Source of the DNA: Anammoximicrobium sp964486845
GTDB lineage: Bacteria; Planctomycetota; Planctomycetia; Pirellulales; Pirellulaceae
Length of the DNA stretch: 64,000 nucleotides
Reading direction: 5' to 3'
NCBI GenBank assembly: GCA_964486845.1
Contig: CAZAQY010000006.1
Location: 20,420 to 84,419 of the forward strand
Both the position numbers and the translations under genes were made by a program. Of this stretch, positions 26,656-37,700 are shown piece by piece. The stretch's first letter is position 1. Each line of letters starts with the position of its first letter. Below the pieces are notes generated by a model. The model saw nothing but the letters and a program-made list of their open reading frames with translations. It was not told where the DNA came from and searched no databases.

Positions 26656-27721
26656 AGCGGTCCTGGTCCAGCGTCATGATGGCCGCCAGGGTGGCTTGCA
26701 CCGTCATGGCCGCGTTGGCGACGTCGCAGCGTTCGGGGATGTCGCCCTCGAGGTGGTAGTTGGGGTCGCCATAGGGCCACGAGCCGATGTTGACGACGGC
26801 GGCCCCGAAGCCGGCTTTGACGAACGAGCCGTCGTCGTCGCCGGGCCCGGGACGCTTGACAGACCGCTGCTGGAGGCCGATGGCGAAGCGGGCGTTCACG
26901 GCACTCATCAACTCCGCCAAACGCTCGCCGGCGGGTACGGTGTACGCGGTGACATTGGTCTTCTTGCCCGCCGCGGTGTCCTCCGCTGTCTTGACCCCGA
27001 TGCCGTCCAGGTTGAACACGGCCACGATGTTATCCCCGCGAGTCTTGGCGTTTTGCGCAGCGGTAACGCTGGTCCACGGCGTGTGCTCTTCGTTGCAGAA
27101 GAGGAAGCGGATCGTACGCTGAGACGGATACTCCGCCAGCACGCGGGCCAACTCCAAGACGCCGGCCGTGCCAATTGCGTTGTCGTTGGCCCCCGGCGAA
27201 TCAATCCAGCTTTGCGAGTCCTTGTGGGCCAGCGCAAGAACGATCTCTTCCGGGCGCGTCCGGCCCTTCTTCTCGGCGTACAGATTGTAGGCCGTGTACC
27301 ACGGATCTTCGGGCATCGGCCGCGAGTACTGGTGGTGCTGCGGCTTGTTCGTATCCCGGCGATACGCCTGCACCTGGACCGCCTCACGCTGGACCTGGTA
27401 CTTCCAAGATTCGAGCTTGCCCGCCAGGTAGTCGTCGGCTTCGTACAGCGTGCTCTTTTCGTGCCCCGGCAAGGAAAAGTTCAGCTTGCGAAACGGCAGC
27501 GGGTCCTTCGACAAATAGAACAGGTGCTGCGACATTCGCTGGGCGTCGACCGCGGCGATCAAACCGCGAATGTCCGCCACGACGGTCTCTTGGTTCCAGA
27601 CCGTGTCCCAGTTCGGCTTGGGCTGCTCGCCGGAACCGGGTTCGGCGGCGACGCAAGCGGCAAGCCGCGCGGCAACGAGGATCAGCCAGATGCCTACGGC
27701 GAGGATGTTCACGCTTCTCAT
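26654..27721 (-). CDS. Exported M28-family zinc peptidase
   Basis: 355 residues from ATG 27721, with AAGGAGC 6 nt upstream. The signal peptide spans about residues 1-26 (ILAVGIWLILVAARLAACVAA). The M28 metal and catalytic sites are all visible: ALAHKDSQSW (first His and Asp), SPGANDNAIG (bridging Asp), FLFCNEEH (Glu-Glu pair), FNLDGIG (Asp) and YHLEGDIPE (last His). It should be a di-zinc aminopeptidase or carboxypeptidase acting in the periplasm or paryphoplasm. The specificity is unknown. The frame is open to 27775, but the Met with RBS and signal peptide is the better start. Confidence 0.9.
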   Translation of the reverse strand: MRSVNILAVGIWLILVAARLAACVAAEPGSGEQPKPNWDTVWNQETVVADIRGLIAAVDAQRMSQHLFYLSKDPLPFRKLNFSLPGHEKSTLYEADDYLAGKLESWKYQVQREAVQVQAYRRDTNKPQHHQYSRPMPEDPWYTAYNLYAEKKGRTRPEEIVLALAHKDSQSWIDSPGANDNAIGTAGVLELARVLAEYPSQRTIRFLFCNEEHTPWTSVTAAQNAKTRGDNIVAVFNLDGIGVKTAEDTAAGKKTNVTAYTVPAGERLAELMSAVNARFAIGLQQRSVKRPGPGDDDGSFVKAGFGAAVVNIGSWPYGDPNYHLEGDIPERCDVANAAMTVQATLAAIMTLDQDR

Positions 27722-27845
27722 GGGATGCTCCTTGAGGTTCTTGATACGGGGAACGGCTCGGCGTTTGAGCCTCAACAGCCGGGACGCTATGATTGATTGA
27801 TTATGGCCGGGCGAGTCTTGGAAGGGAAGCCACCACGTCCAAGAC

Positions 27846-30410
27846 TCACGCCGGGGGCGCCTTCGGCGGCTTGCCGCCAGTGTCGCTGGGCGCGGCGGCC
27901 GTTTTTCGACGAACGGCTCGGCCGAGCTGCTGCAGCGCGGTTTCGACAGCGCCCGCCCGGTCGTCGGCCAGGCTGCCCGCGCCGAAGCGAAGCTCGTAGA
28001 ACGCCTGGACGATCTGCCTCGTCCAGTCGGTCACCTGACCGTTGCCGCAGGCTGCGGCAATTCGCTTTGCGGCTTCTCCCGCGAACTCCTGCGGGGTCTG
28101 GGAAGCGGCCCGCACGTGCCCGTAACGGGCTAACAAGCTTTCCAGGCGGCGATAGAACGCGACGCGCGCACGGCTGGCGGCGGAGCGCGAGTCGCGACGG
28201 CCCAAGCGCATCCGCATCGGCCCTGGCCAGCGGGCAGGAAGCCTCCGGCGCAGCAGCCAGAGGACGGCGGCCAGGAGGCAGCCGGCCACGCCCGCGCACC
28301 ACACGAGCCAGGCGGCCCAGCCGAGCAGCTTCTGGGTGCCGGTCCCATCCCACACGGCGGGATTGGCGAAATCGGTCGCGGCCTGCCGGACCCGGACGAC
28401 CAGAGGCTGGTACAGGGCTTCGCGCTGCCGAGTGCTGTTCATCGACAACACGTGATCGCGCCAGAAGGAGTGCAGCAGGCTGAGCCAGTTCTCGACTTGA
28501 CGCGACAAGCTCGCAACCCCCGTCGTCCGCGTGGAAGAGGAGGGAGTCGGATCGAGCCGCAGCCAAGCGCCGTGCGACCAATCGTGGAGCCCGTCCTGGC
28601 GGGGCGTTTCACCGGGGGGCTCATGCCCGCCCGTTCGCCGGGCCACGCCCGCCGGAAGGCGTTCCGCCGGCACGTAGGCTTCGACCCAGGCATGGGCGTG
28701 CGACTGACGCACGCGATAGGTCCCGCTCGACTCGCTAGACTCATCCGCCCGGAAGCCGACGATCAGGCGCGTGGGGATGCCCTGGCTGCGGAGCATCAGC
28801 GCCAGGGCGCTGGCGAAGTATTCGCAATTGCCTTCCGGATGGCGGGTGACGAAGTCTTCGATCGGATCGACGGTCGGATCCCGTGACGTTTCCACCAGGC
28901 TGTAGTGAAAGCGGCCGGGGTCCAGAAGACGTCTCTCCAGCAAGCGTGCGCGGGCGGCCGGATCGTCCGCCGCAACCTGCGCCTCGTCGATCCAGCGCTG
29001 CGCCAAGCGGGCCAGCCCCGGCAGGGCTTCCGCGGGCCAGTCCAAGTGGCATCCTTCGTCGATCGACTTGGCGGTGGGCATCCACGGTGACTGGACGCCG
29101 TCCCGCAGCGCCGTCGTGGCCACCTCAAAGGTGAAGCTCCGTTCAAGCATGTCCCGCCGGCGGCGAAGGCGCCCGCTCCGCGAGTCAATCCTCAACGGCG
29201 GATCGTCGCCGACCATGATGAAGGGCCAGATGACAAACAGGTCCGGTTCGGCGGACGGCTCGACCGTGGTCCGCTGCCGCACCATCGCCTGTCGAGCGGC
29301 GGGACTCTCCAGGTCCAGCGAGAGGCGGCCGTCCATCCCCCCGCATTCCGCGAACTCCCAACGTCCGGCACGGTACTTGTTCAGCATCGCCCCGCGCAGG
29401 TACAGGTTGCCTCGAGGCAGAAAGACGCCCTCGCCGGTGTTGTCCACCAGCCGAAATTCGAACACTCTCCGCTGGTCCTCCGACAGCGTACCCATTTCGC
29501 CCAGACGCACGCGGTCCGTGAAGCCGACGACGCGTAGCGGGCGCGAAGAGCCGGGCCGCCAAGGCAGGTCGCCCAAAGGCGGCAGCTCGAACTCGACGCG
29601 GCCGAACCGCGGAGCCACACAGAACAAGACCGCCGCCGCGGCGAAGGCGCTGAACGTCATCCGCCCCGTTCGCCACCAAAACTCCCGGTTGACGGCCGCC
29701 GCGTCCTCCAAGCCGGCGGAGCCAGGTTGCCAAGCGGCTTCCTCGCGCGGTCCTGCCCCTTGGCCTTCCTCCTTCGGCCCGCTCGAAACGCCGCTCGACG
29801 CGACGCGTTCGGGAAACCGCAAGAACAAAGCCAGCGGTCCGACCATCGTCGTCGACACGGCGATGCCCAGCAACCGCCACCAACCGCCGCGCACGCGGTT
29901 GGCCGCCTCCAGGATGCGCCCTTCGGCGCCGGTTCCGAAACTGCGCAGCCGAGCGCGTTCGAGACAGATCAGACCCAACGTTGCCAGGACACAGAAAGCG
30001 TACGTCAACAGCCCCAGCGCATACAGAGGTCCTTGGACCAGGGCCGTCGAAAGGAGAACGTTCACCAGGCTCAGACTGAACAGGTCCCAACGCGTGCGGG
30101 CCGTCTTCCGCTCGAATAACAACACCGCCTGCAGCGCGGTAAGCGCCTCACCCAGCAGGATCACTTCGCGCGTGCCATAGGCGGCCGCCAGCCGCCAGGC
30201 ACTAAAGGCCGCGATTGCGAAAATCGACACGTTCACCGCAGCCGGCGGCGCCGCAAAAGGCGGCCGGCCGTCCACCCGCCGCGTCGCCAGCAGCGCGGCG
30301 ATCAGCAACCCAACCGGCAGGATCAGACTGGCGCCGCCCAGACTCAGCAGCACTCCGCCGATCACCGTCAGCACCGCGATGTGCAGTTCGATTCGGCGCC
30401 CGATGCTCAT
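27846..30410 (-). CDS. Transglutaminase-like membrane protein (DUF3488-TgpA type)
   Basis: 854 residues. Several N-terminal membrane segments (HIAVLTVIGGVLLSLGG to PLALFLRF) come first, then an extracytoplasmic region with the transglutaminase triad: Cys in HPEGNCEYFASALALMLRSQGIPTRLIVGF, His in SHAHAWVEAYVP and Asp in WLRLDPTP. A C-terminal membrane segment (WLVWCAGVAGCLLAAVLWLL) and a cytoplasmic DUF4129-like tail with TPQEFAGEAAKRIA follow. ATG 30410 overlaps the end of the DUF58 gene by 4 bp. The gene order DUF58 then transglutaminase is the usual pair beside MoxR ATPases, but no MoxR gene is present in this window. Confidence 0.9.
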   Translation of the reverse strand: MSIGRRIELHIAVLTVIGGVLLSLGGASLILPVGLLIAALLATRRVDGRPPFAAPPAAVNVSIFAIAAFSAWRLAAAYGTREVILLGEALTALQAVLLFERKTARTRWDLFSLSLVNVLLSTALVQGPLYALGLLTYAFCVLATLGLICLERARLRSFGTGAEGRILEAANRVRGGWWRLLGIAVSTTMVGPLALFLRFPERVASSGVSSGPKEEGQGAGPREEAAWQPGSAGLEDAAAVNREFWWRTGRMTFSAFAAAAVLFCVAPRFGRVEFELPPLGDLPWRPGSSRPLRVVGFTDRVRLGEMGTLSEDQRRVFEFRLVDNTGEGVFLPRGNLYLRGAMLNKYRAGRWEFAECGGMDGRLSLDLESPAARQAMVRQRTTVEPSAEPDLFVIWPFIMVGDDPPLRIDSRSGRLRRRRDMLERSFTFEVATTALRDGVQSPWMPTAKSIDEGCHLDWPAEALPGLARLAQRWIDEAQVAADDPAARARLLERRLLDPGRFHYSLVETSRDPTVDPIEDFVTRHPEGNCEYFASALALMLRSQGIPTRLIVGFRADESSESSGTYRVRQSHAHAWVEAYVPAERLPAGVARRTGGHEPPGETPRQDGLHDWSHGAWLRLDPTPSSSTRTTGVASLSRQVENWLSLLHSFWRDHVLSMNSTRQREALYQPLVVRVRQAATDFANPAVWDGTGTQKLLGWAAWLVWCAGVAGCLLAAVLWLLRRRLPARWPGPMRMRLGRRDSRSAASRARVAFYRRLESLLARYGHVRAASQTPQEFAGEAAKRIAAACGNGQVTDWTRQIVQAFYELRFGAGSLADDRAGAVETALQQLGRAVRRKTAAAPSDTGGKPPKAPPA

Positions 30411-31606
30411 GGCGGGGCCTCCGCGAGTCGCCGGTCGTCCTCGAAGTAATCGGCCAGCGTCGAATCGGACGCGGCGACATGGACCAGGCGTCGCCTCGCG
30501 CCGGGCGCGGCGGAACCAGCCGCGGCCAGCAGGGCCTCGAGTTCCGCACCCGCGCGCTCCCGCGTGCTGATCAAGACCACATCGAACTGCGGACGAGCGC
30601 GGCTGAACGCGGCGCCCCGCAGGGCCGACAACGGCGCGTTGGGCGACGCTTGCGCCAACGCCAACGCCTCCAGGGCCTCGCGCGACATGGCCAGGGAAGC
30701 CGGTTTCTCCACGCAGACCGGCCGCGCCGAGGCGGTTGCCAGCAGCAACTGGCCTCGGTTGCTGCGGCAAAAGTCCACCACCAGCGTGGCGGCGAAACTT
30801 ACGGCAAGTTCTACTCGCTGCCGCTGGTCCGGCTGTGGCTCGTCCGGTTCCCACAAATCCAGCAAGACCCCCAGTTCGCGCTCGCCGGGCTGTTCGAACT
30901 GGCGGACCACCAACTCGCGGTGCCTCGCGGTGCTCCGCCAATGCACCCAGCGGACGCTGTCGCCGGCTTGCCATTCGCGCACCGCGAAGAAATCGCCCGG
31001 CACGCAACCCGGTCGCCGCGCGCCGCGCGTGCCGTGCGGCGCCGGCTGGTAATGCTGCAACCACGCCGGCCGCAACCGTCCCAGTCGCGGCAGCACCAAG
31101 AGTTGGTCGTCGCCCGGATGCCAAAGCGCTCTCTGCACGAGTCCGAAGGGAAACCGCGTCGAGACGCGCAACGGACCCATCGCATAGCGGCCTCGTTGCG
31201 GCAGGCACACGCGATAGGACTGACGCACGGACTGCCCGGCAGGGACGTAGGGAAACATCAAGGCCGGCCGCACCGGCTGCACGCCACGTTGGTCGTCCTG
31301 GCGTTTCAAGGAATCTTCCACCGACAGAGCCCAACTGCCCAAACGGCGGCGAGTGTTGACGACCTCCACCTCGATCGTCAGCCAACTTCCGGCGTGCGCG
31401 CCGGATACGGCGCACCGGCGCACTTCCAACCGCCCCAACGCGGCAACGGACAAACGCCAGTTAATCAACAGCATCGCGAACATCAGCCCGGCGACCAGCA
31501 GCAGGAGGTTGTTTTCCCGCAACAAGGCCCACGTCAACACGACGGCCAGCAGCAGCAGCGAGTACCAGCCCTCGCGGCAAAGTGACGTTCGATGACGAGT
31601 GGGCAT
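30407..31606 (-). CDS. DUF58-domain protein
   Basis: 399 residues. Two membrane segments lie near residues 13-50 (YSLLLLAVVLTWALL and LLLLVAGLMFAMLLI). A beta-rich region follows, then the DUF58 signature GDFFAVREWQAGDSVRWVHWRSTARHRELVVRQFE and a von Willebrand A-like fold (LGVLLDLWEP, VDFCRSNRGQLLLATASA). DUF58 proteins work with MoxR-type AAA ATPases and transglutaminase partners in envelope processes. It is translationally coupled to the downstream transglutaminase (ATGA overlap). It lies 117 bp after the giant Calx-beta gene on the same strand. Confidence 0.88.
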   Translation of the reverse strand: MPTRHRTSLCREGWYSLLLLAVVLTWALLRENNLLLLVAGLMFAMLLINWRLSVAALGRLEVRRCAVSGAHAGSWLTIEVEVVNTRRRLGSWALSVEDSLKRQDDQRGVQPVRPALMFPYVPAGQSVRQSYRVCLPQRGRYAMGPLRVSTRFPFGLVQRALWHPGDDQLLVLPRLGRLRPAWLQHYQPAPHGTRGARRPGCVPGDFFAVREWQAGDSVRWVHWRSTARHRELVVRQFEQPGERELGVLLDLWEPDEPQPDQRQRVELAVSFAATLVVDFCRSNRGQLLLATASARPVCVEKPASLAMSREALEALALAQASPNAPLSALRGAAFSRARPQFDVVLISTRERAGAELEALLAAAGSAAPGARRRLVHVAASDSTLADYFEDDRRLAEAPP

Positions 31607-31723
31607 GGGACAAACAACGCTCGCTGGACCAGATGACGAGACGACACGGCGACGCCAAGTGCCGCAACAGAAAGTATCCTACTCTCGCAGGCCGGCAGAC
31701 GTCCAGATGGCGTCACGGGCGGT

Positions 31724-34700
31724 TTACAGGGCGTCCAGCCACGCGTCCTCGGCGAAGACCAGGTCCACCAGGGCCACAGGTTCCAGATTTTCTTCGGCCT
31801 TGCGGGTTGACGTTGCCGCAGAGCCAGACGCGTTACAGAGTTGGGCCGCCGGCTGAGAGCCGTCGAAGGCGCTCGAAGCACGGCGGTCGGCGGCTGCAGC
31901 GCGGTCGTCTCGTTGCGCACTCTGCGACTGGCTGGACGGTTGCAGACCGGCGACGCCAATGACTTCCTCGCAGGCGGCTCGTTCGCCAGTGGGGAAAGCG
32001 GCGGATTCCGGCGCTGGCTTGGAAGAAGCCGCAGACGCGAGCGATCGGCGCACGTCCAAGGCCTCGCTGGCGGCGGGCATCGCCGCGGGCCGCGAATCGG
32101 TGCGGAAAGCGACCTCGACACTCGGTCTGGAACTCGCGGCCGGCTTTGGCGCAGCTTCACCTTCGGCGGGCGGGGCCTTGGCGTTCACGTCGGCCGCCTC
32201 GGCGTTCGTCTGGGCCGCTTCGCCCTCTCCCGCCGCGCCAGCGGCGCTTGACTCCGGAGCGGTGACCTGGGCCGACGCGGCTGCGGCGGCCGTGGAGCCC
32301 GCACTGACCTCAGATGGAATGCCGGCGTCTCGAATGGCCTGAGCCCCGGCGGCGTCGCCGGCACGCTGCTTCGCCAGTGCGTTCAGCTCCCTCAGGTACA
32401 CGTCGGTGGCCGGCGTGGAAGCCAGGAACTGGCGTTTGGAGACGAATTGCGGCTGCAGCGTGCGTTCGCCGAAACTGTAATCGACGGCGTTCTGGCTGGG
32501 TGTCAGGACGATGTTGGAGTACGTGTCGTTGGCCGTGCTGGAGGCGAGCATCTCCGGGCCGTCGATCCAGGCCGCAGGGTGCTCTTCGCGGATTTCGTAG
32601 GTGCCAGCCGGCAGATCGAAAAAGCGGTAGGCGCCGTCGCCATCCGTCATGGCCTCCAACTCCAGCGTGCTGCCGTCGCGGGCGGTTCCGGTCAGTCGGA
32701 CGGTCACGCCGGGGATTCCGGGCTCCAGCGGACTGCCGGAGGTGTTCTTCTGTTGCTGACGGTCGTTGTTCGCATCGATCCACACGACGCCGGAAATCGA
32801 CGCATTCCGTAGATCGTCCGCCGCGATCGTGACTGTGGCGGACGGACTGGCCGTGCTGATCGAGACGCTGGGATGATTCGTTGAAGCCAGCGTAACCACA
32901 ACCGTTTCTGCCGGTTCGTCCGCGGTAGTATCATCAATCACGTTCACGGGAATTGTCGCGGACGGCTGCCCGGCGAGAATCGTTACGGTGCCCGGCAGCG
33001 ACGTATAGTCAGACCCGGCCGTCGCCGTGCCGGCGGTGGTGTAGTTGACCACGATACCGCCCGCCGGCGCAACTTTGCCGTTGTCCAAGGTGACCGTGAA
33101 CTGGCCATTGTTGCTCGGTTCGCCCGCGTTGGCGTCGCTGGCGCTGATCGACACCGTCGTCGAGTCGTCGTCTTCGATCGTGACGGTCGCGGAATTGTTG
33201 ATCGAGGCGATTGTGGCCCCGGCATGGTTGGTGCCGGTCAGCGTGACGATTACCGTCTCGGCGGATTCGACGACGTTGTCGTCAAGGACACTCACTGCGA
33301 TCGTCGCCGACGAGGCACCGGCGGGAATGGCAACTGTTCCCGGCAGGGCCGTGTAATCGGAGCCTGCCGTGGCCGTGCCGCTGGTGTTATAGTTGACAAC
33401 GATGCCGCCGTCCGGCGCGACTTTGCTGTTGGCCAGCGTGACCGTCAACCGGGCGCCGTCCGTGCCCGGTTCGCGGCCGGTCGCATCGGTCGCGCTGATC
33501 GAGACCGTCGTATTGTCGTCGCTGCTGTCGATCGTCACGGTGGCCGTGTTGTTGGTCGCGTGGATCGTCGCGCCCGCGTGGTTCGTTCCCGTCAGCGTGA
33601 GGATCACGGCTTCCGGTGTCTCCACGACGTTGTCGTCGAGCACGTCGACCAAGATCGTGGCCGACGATTGACCGGCGGGGATCGTCACGGTGCCGGTCAG
33701 CGTCGTGTAGTCGGCGCCGGCGGTCGCGGTTCCGGCGACGGTGTAGGTCACCGCGATCCCGCCGGCCGGTGCGAGCTTGCCGCCCGCCAGCGTGACCGTG
33801 AACGCACCGTCATCGGTCCCCGGCTCGCTGCCGGTGGCATCGCTGGCTGCGATGGAGACCGTCGTGGGGTCGTCGTCGTTGATTGTCACCGTCGCTGCGT
33901 TGTTGGCACGGTCCACCGTGACCGCGGCGTGGTTGGTGCTTGTCAAAGCAACGATGACCGTTTCCGCTGCCTCGACAATGTTGTCGTCCAGCACATCGAC
34001 GAGGATCGTGGCCGAAGAGGCGCCCGCAGGAATCGTCACGGTGCCCGTCAGTGCCGTATAGTCGGTTCCGGCCGTCGCGGTGCCGGAGACCGTGTAGTTG
34101 ACCGTGATGCCGCCTGTGGGTGCAAGCTTGCCGCCCGCCAACGTGACGGTAAACAACCCGTTATCCGCTCCCGGTTCGCTGCCAACAGCGTCCGTCGCTG
34201 CGATCGATACCGTGGTGGCGTCGGAACCCGGCTCGATGTCGTCGCTGATCGTCACGATGGCCGTGTTCTCGGTCGCGGCGATCGTCACTCCCGGATGATC
34301 GGTGCCCGTCAAGGTAACGACCACGGTCTCCGGCAATTCGACGATGTCGTCGTTCAGGACGTCCACGAGAATGATCGCCGAGGACTGGCCTGCGGGAATC
34401 GTGACCGTGCCTGAGAGGGCCGTGTAGTCGCTGCCGGGCGTGGCGCTTCCGCCGACCGTATAGGTGACGGTGACTCCGCCGTTCGGGGCCAGTTTGCCTC
34501 CCGCCAACGTTACCGTGAACTGGCCGTCGTCCGTTCCGGGCTCGCTTCCGGTGGCGTCGGTGGCGGCAATCGAAACCGTCGTCGCGTCGGCATCCTCAGG
34601 CCCGCCGTCGTGGATCGTGACCGTGGCGGTGTCGGCAGCAGCCTGGACGGTAACCCCCGGATGGTTCGTGCCCGTAAGCGTCAGGATCACGGTCTCCGGC

Positions 34701-37700
34701 AGTTCCACGATGTTGTCGTCCAACACGTCCACGGGGATGGTGATTGAGGACTGCCCCGCCGGAATCGTCACCGTACCCGTCAAGGCCGTATAATCCTCGC
34801 CGCCAATGGCCGTGCCGCTGACGGTATAGCTGACGGTGACGCCGCCGGCCGGCGCGGTTTTGCCGCCGTCCAGCGTGACGGTGAACTCGCCATCATCCGT
34901 CCCCGGCTCGCTGCCGCTCGGATCGCTGGCAACAATCGAGACGGTTGTGGGATCGTCATCGTCGATCGTCACGATGGCTTGGTTGGCAGCGGTCTCGATC
35001 GCGACGTTCGGGTGATCGACGCCCGTGAGCGTTACGACCACGGTCTCCGGCAACTCGACGACGTTGTCATCCAGAACCACGACGGGAATCGAGACCGAGG
35101 ACTGGCCGGACGGGATCGTCGCCACGCCGGCCAAGGCGGTGTAGTCGGCTCCCGGCGTAGCGCTGCCGCTGACTGTGTAACTCACCCGGATTCCGCCCGG
35201 CGGGGCCTGCCGCCCGCCCGCCAAGGCCACCAAGAAGTGCCCTTCGTCGGCGCCGGGCTCGCCGGCCGTGGCATCGCTGGCCTCGATCGAGACGGACGCG
35301 ATCTCATCCAGAATCGACACCGTGGCCGTCTTGTTCGTCTGGTCGATGACAACGTCCGGATCGCCGCTGGTGATGGCGGAAAGCGTCACGATCACCGTCT
35401 CGGTTTCCTCCACCAGCAGATCGTTCAGGACAGACACGACAATCTCGGCCGAGGTCTGGCCGGCCGCAATCGTCAGCGTGCCGGCCAGCGGCGTGTAGTC
35501 CTCGCCGGCACCGGGTGTCGCCGTTCCCGTGACAAGATAAGTCAACACGGTGTCCGTGTCGCTGGGCTTGGTTTGAGTTACGAGGAAGCGGCCGTCGGCC
35601 GGCACGGCCCCTTCGGCCCCGTCATCCACCTTGGTGATCGACACAGCGGCCTCGTCGTCGTCGAGAATCTCCAGAAAGGCATACGGGGTGGCGGCGTCAA
35701 TCGAAACGCCGGGCGCGGCGCTGGTGATGCCGGTCAGCGTCACGATCACCGTCTCCGTGCCCTCGACCAGATCATCGTCGAGCACGGCGACGTCGATGTC
35801 CGCGGCGAGCGAACCGGCGGCGATGGTCACCGTCCCGCTGAGCGGCGTGTAATCGTTTCCGTCGCCCGGCATCGCCGTTCCGGACACCGTGTAGCTAAGC
35901 ACCGTGTCCGCAACGCTGGCCCGCGTCTGGACCACCCGGAACCTGCCGTTCGCCGGCGTGGGGGCCTCGGCGCCGCCGGCAACCTTCTCGACGGACACCG
36001 TGGCCATGTCGTCGTCGCTGATCAGTAGCGTGGCCGAGTTGTCCACGTCGTCGATCGCGATGTCCGGGTCGCCGCTGGTCACGGCGATCAGCGTGACGGT
36101 CACCGTCTCGCCGCCTTCCACCCAATCGTCATTCAGTACGACGATGTCGAGGTCGACGGTGGTCGCCCCCGCTGGGATGATCACACTGCCGCTCACCGAC
36201 GCGTAATCGTCGCCATGCGTCGCGGTTCCGGACACCGTGTAGCTCACTACCGTATCGGTCGCGCTGGGCAGAGTCTGCGTCACTCGGAACTTGCCGTTGG
36301 TGGGGAGATTGTCCTCAACTCCGTCGTCGACCTTGGCAATCGACACCGTGGCCTTGTCGTCGTCGGCAATGATCAACGTGGCGGTCCTGCCGGCTTCGCC
36401 GACGGCAATTTCGGGATCGCCGCTGGTGATGTCGGCCAACGTCACGACGACGGTCTCGTTGTCTTCGACCAGGCTGTCGTCCAGCACGACGATGTCGATG
36501 TGGGCAGCGGTCGCTCCCGCAGGGATGGTCACGCTGCCGCTCAGCGGCGCGTAATCGTCGCCATGCGTCGCGGTTCCAGACACCGTGTAGCTCAGCACCG
36601 TATCGGTCGCACTGGGCAGAGTCTGCGTGACGCGGAACCTGCCGCTGGTGGTCACCGCGCCCTCGGCCCCATCCTCGATCCGGGCGATCGACACCATGGC
36701 CGTATCTTCGTCAGCGATCCCGATCTGGGCCGTCGCGTTCCGGCTGTCGATCGAGATGTCTTCGTCACCGCTGGTGACGGCTTCCAGCGTGACAACCACC
36801 GTTTCGGTGTCCTCGACGATGTCGTCGTCCAGCACGGCGACTTCGATGTCGGCGGTCGCGTCTCCGGCCATGATGGTAACGGTTCCACTGAGCGTCGCGT
36901 AATCGTTTCCCGCGCCCGGCAGCGCCGTGCCGGCCACGGTGTAGCTGAGGACTGTATCGGTGGCGCTGACCTTCGTCAGCGTGACGCGGAACTTACCGTT
37001 GGTGGGAGTCGCGGCCTCGACGCCGTCGTGCACCTTGTCAATCGACACTGTGGCGGTGTCGTCGTCGGCGATCCAGACCGTGGCCGTATGATTCACCGGG
37101 TCGACCGTGGCTCCTGCATTGTTTGTGCCGAGCAGAGTGACGACGACGGTCTCGGTGGGCTCCACAACGTTGTCGTCCAGGACATCGACGGCAATCGCCG
37201 CCGAGTTCCGGCCTCCCAAGATCGTCACGCTGACAGGCAGCGCGACATAGTCTTCGTCCGCCGTGGCGGTGCCGCTCACAGCATAGTAGACCAGAATCCC
37301 TTGCGGCGGCGCCACTTTGCCGCCGCCCAAGGTAATGACAAACCGGCCGTCGTCGGCGCCGGGTTCGCTTCCCGCGCCGTCGTCGGCCGCGATCGAAACC
37401 GTGGTCGCCTCGTCGTCGGCGATCGTCAACGTCGCCGAGTCGGGCGTGCCCGGCCGGGCCGCAGGATCGCTCGTTCCCAGGATCTGAACGACGACAGTCT
37501 CATCCCCTTCGATCATGGAGTCCGCCAAGACGGTCACCGGGACCGTCACGCTCCTCGCGTCCGCGGGGAATGTCAGCGAGGGGCTGATGGTCACGTAATC
37601 CTCGTCCGGGGTCGCTGTTCCGGAAACCGCCAACAGGACTTGGATGGGTTGAGACAACAGCTTGTCGGTGGTAATCGTGAACAAACCGTGCGTGGCGTCT

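Noticed and set aside
27846..31415. 1189-residue frame starting inside the DUF58 gene
   Set aside because: The true transglutaminase protein starts at 30410 with a 4-bp overlap; the upstream part is the DUF58 gene in another frame.
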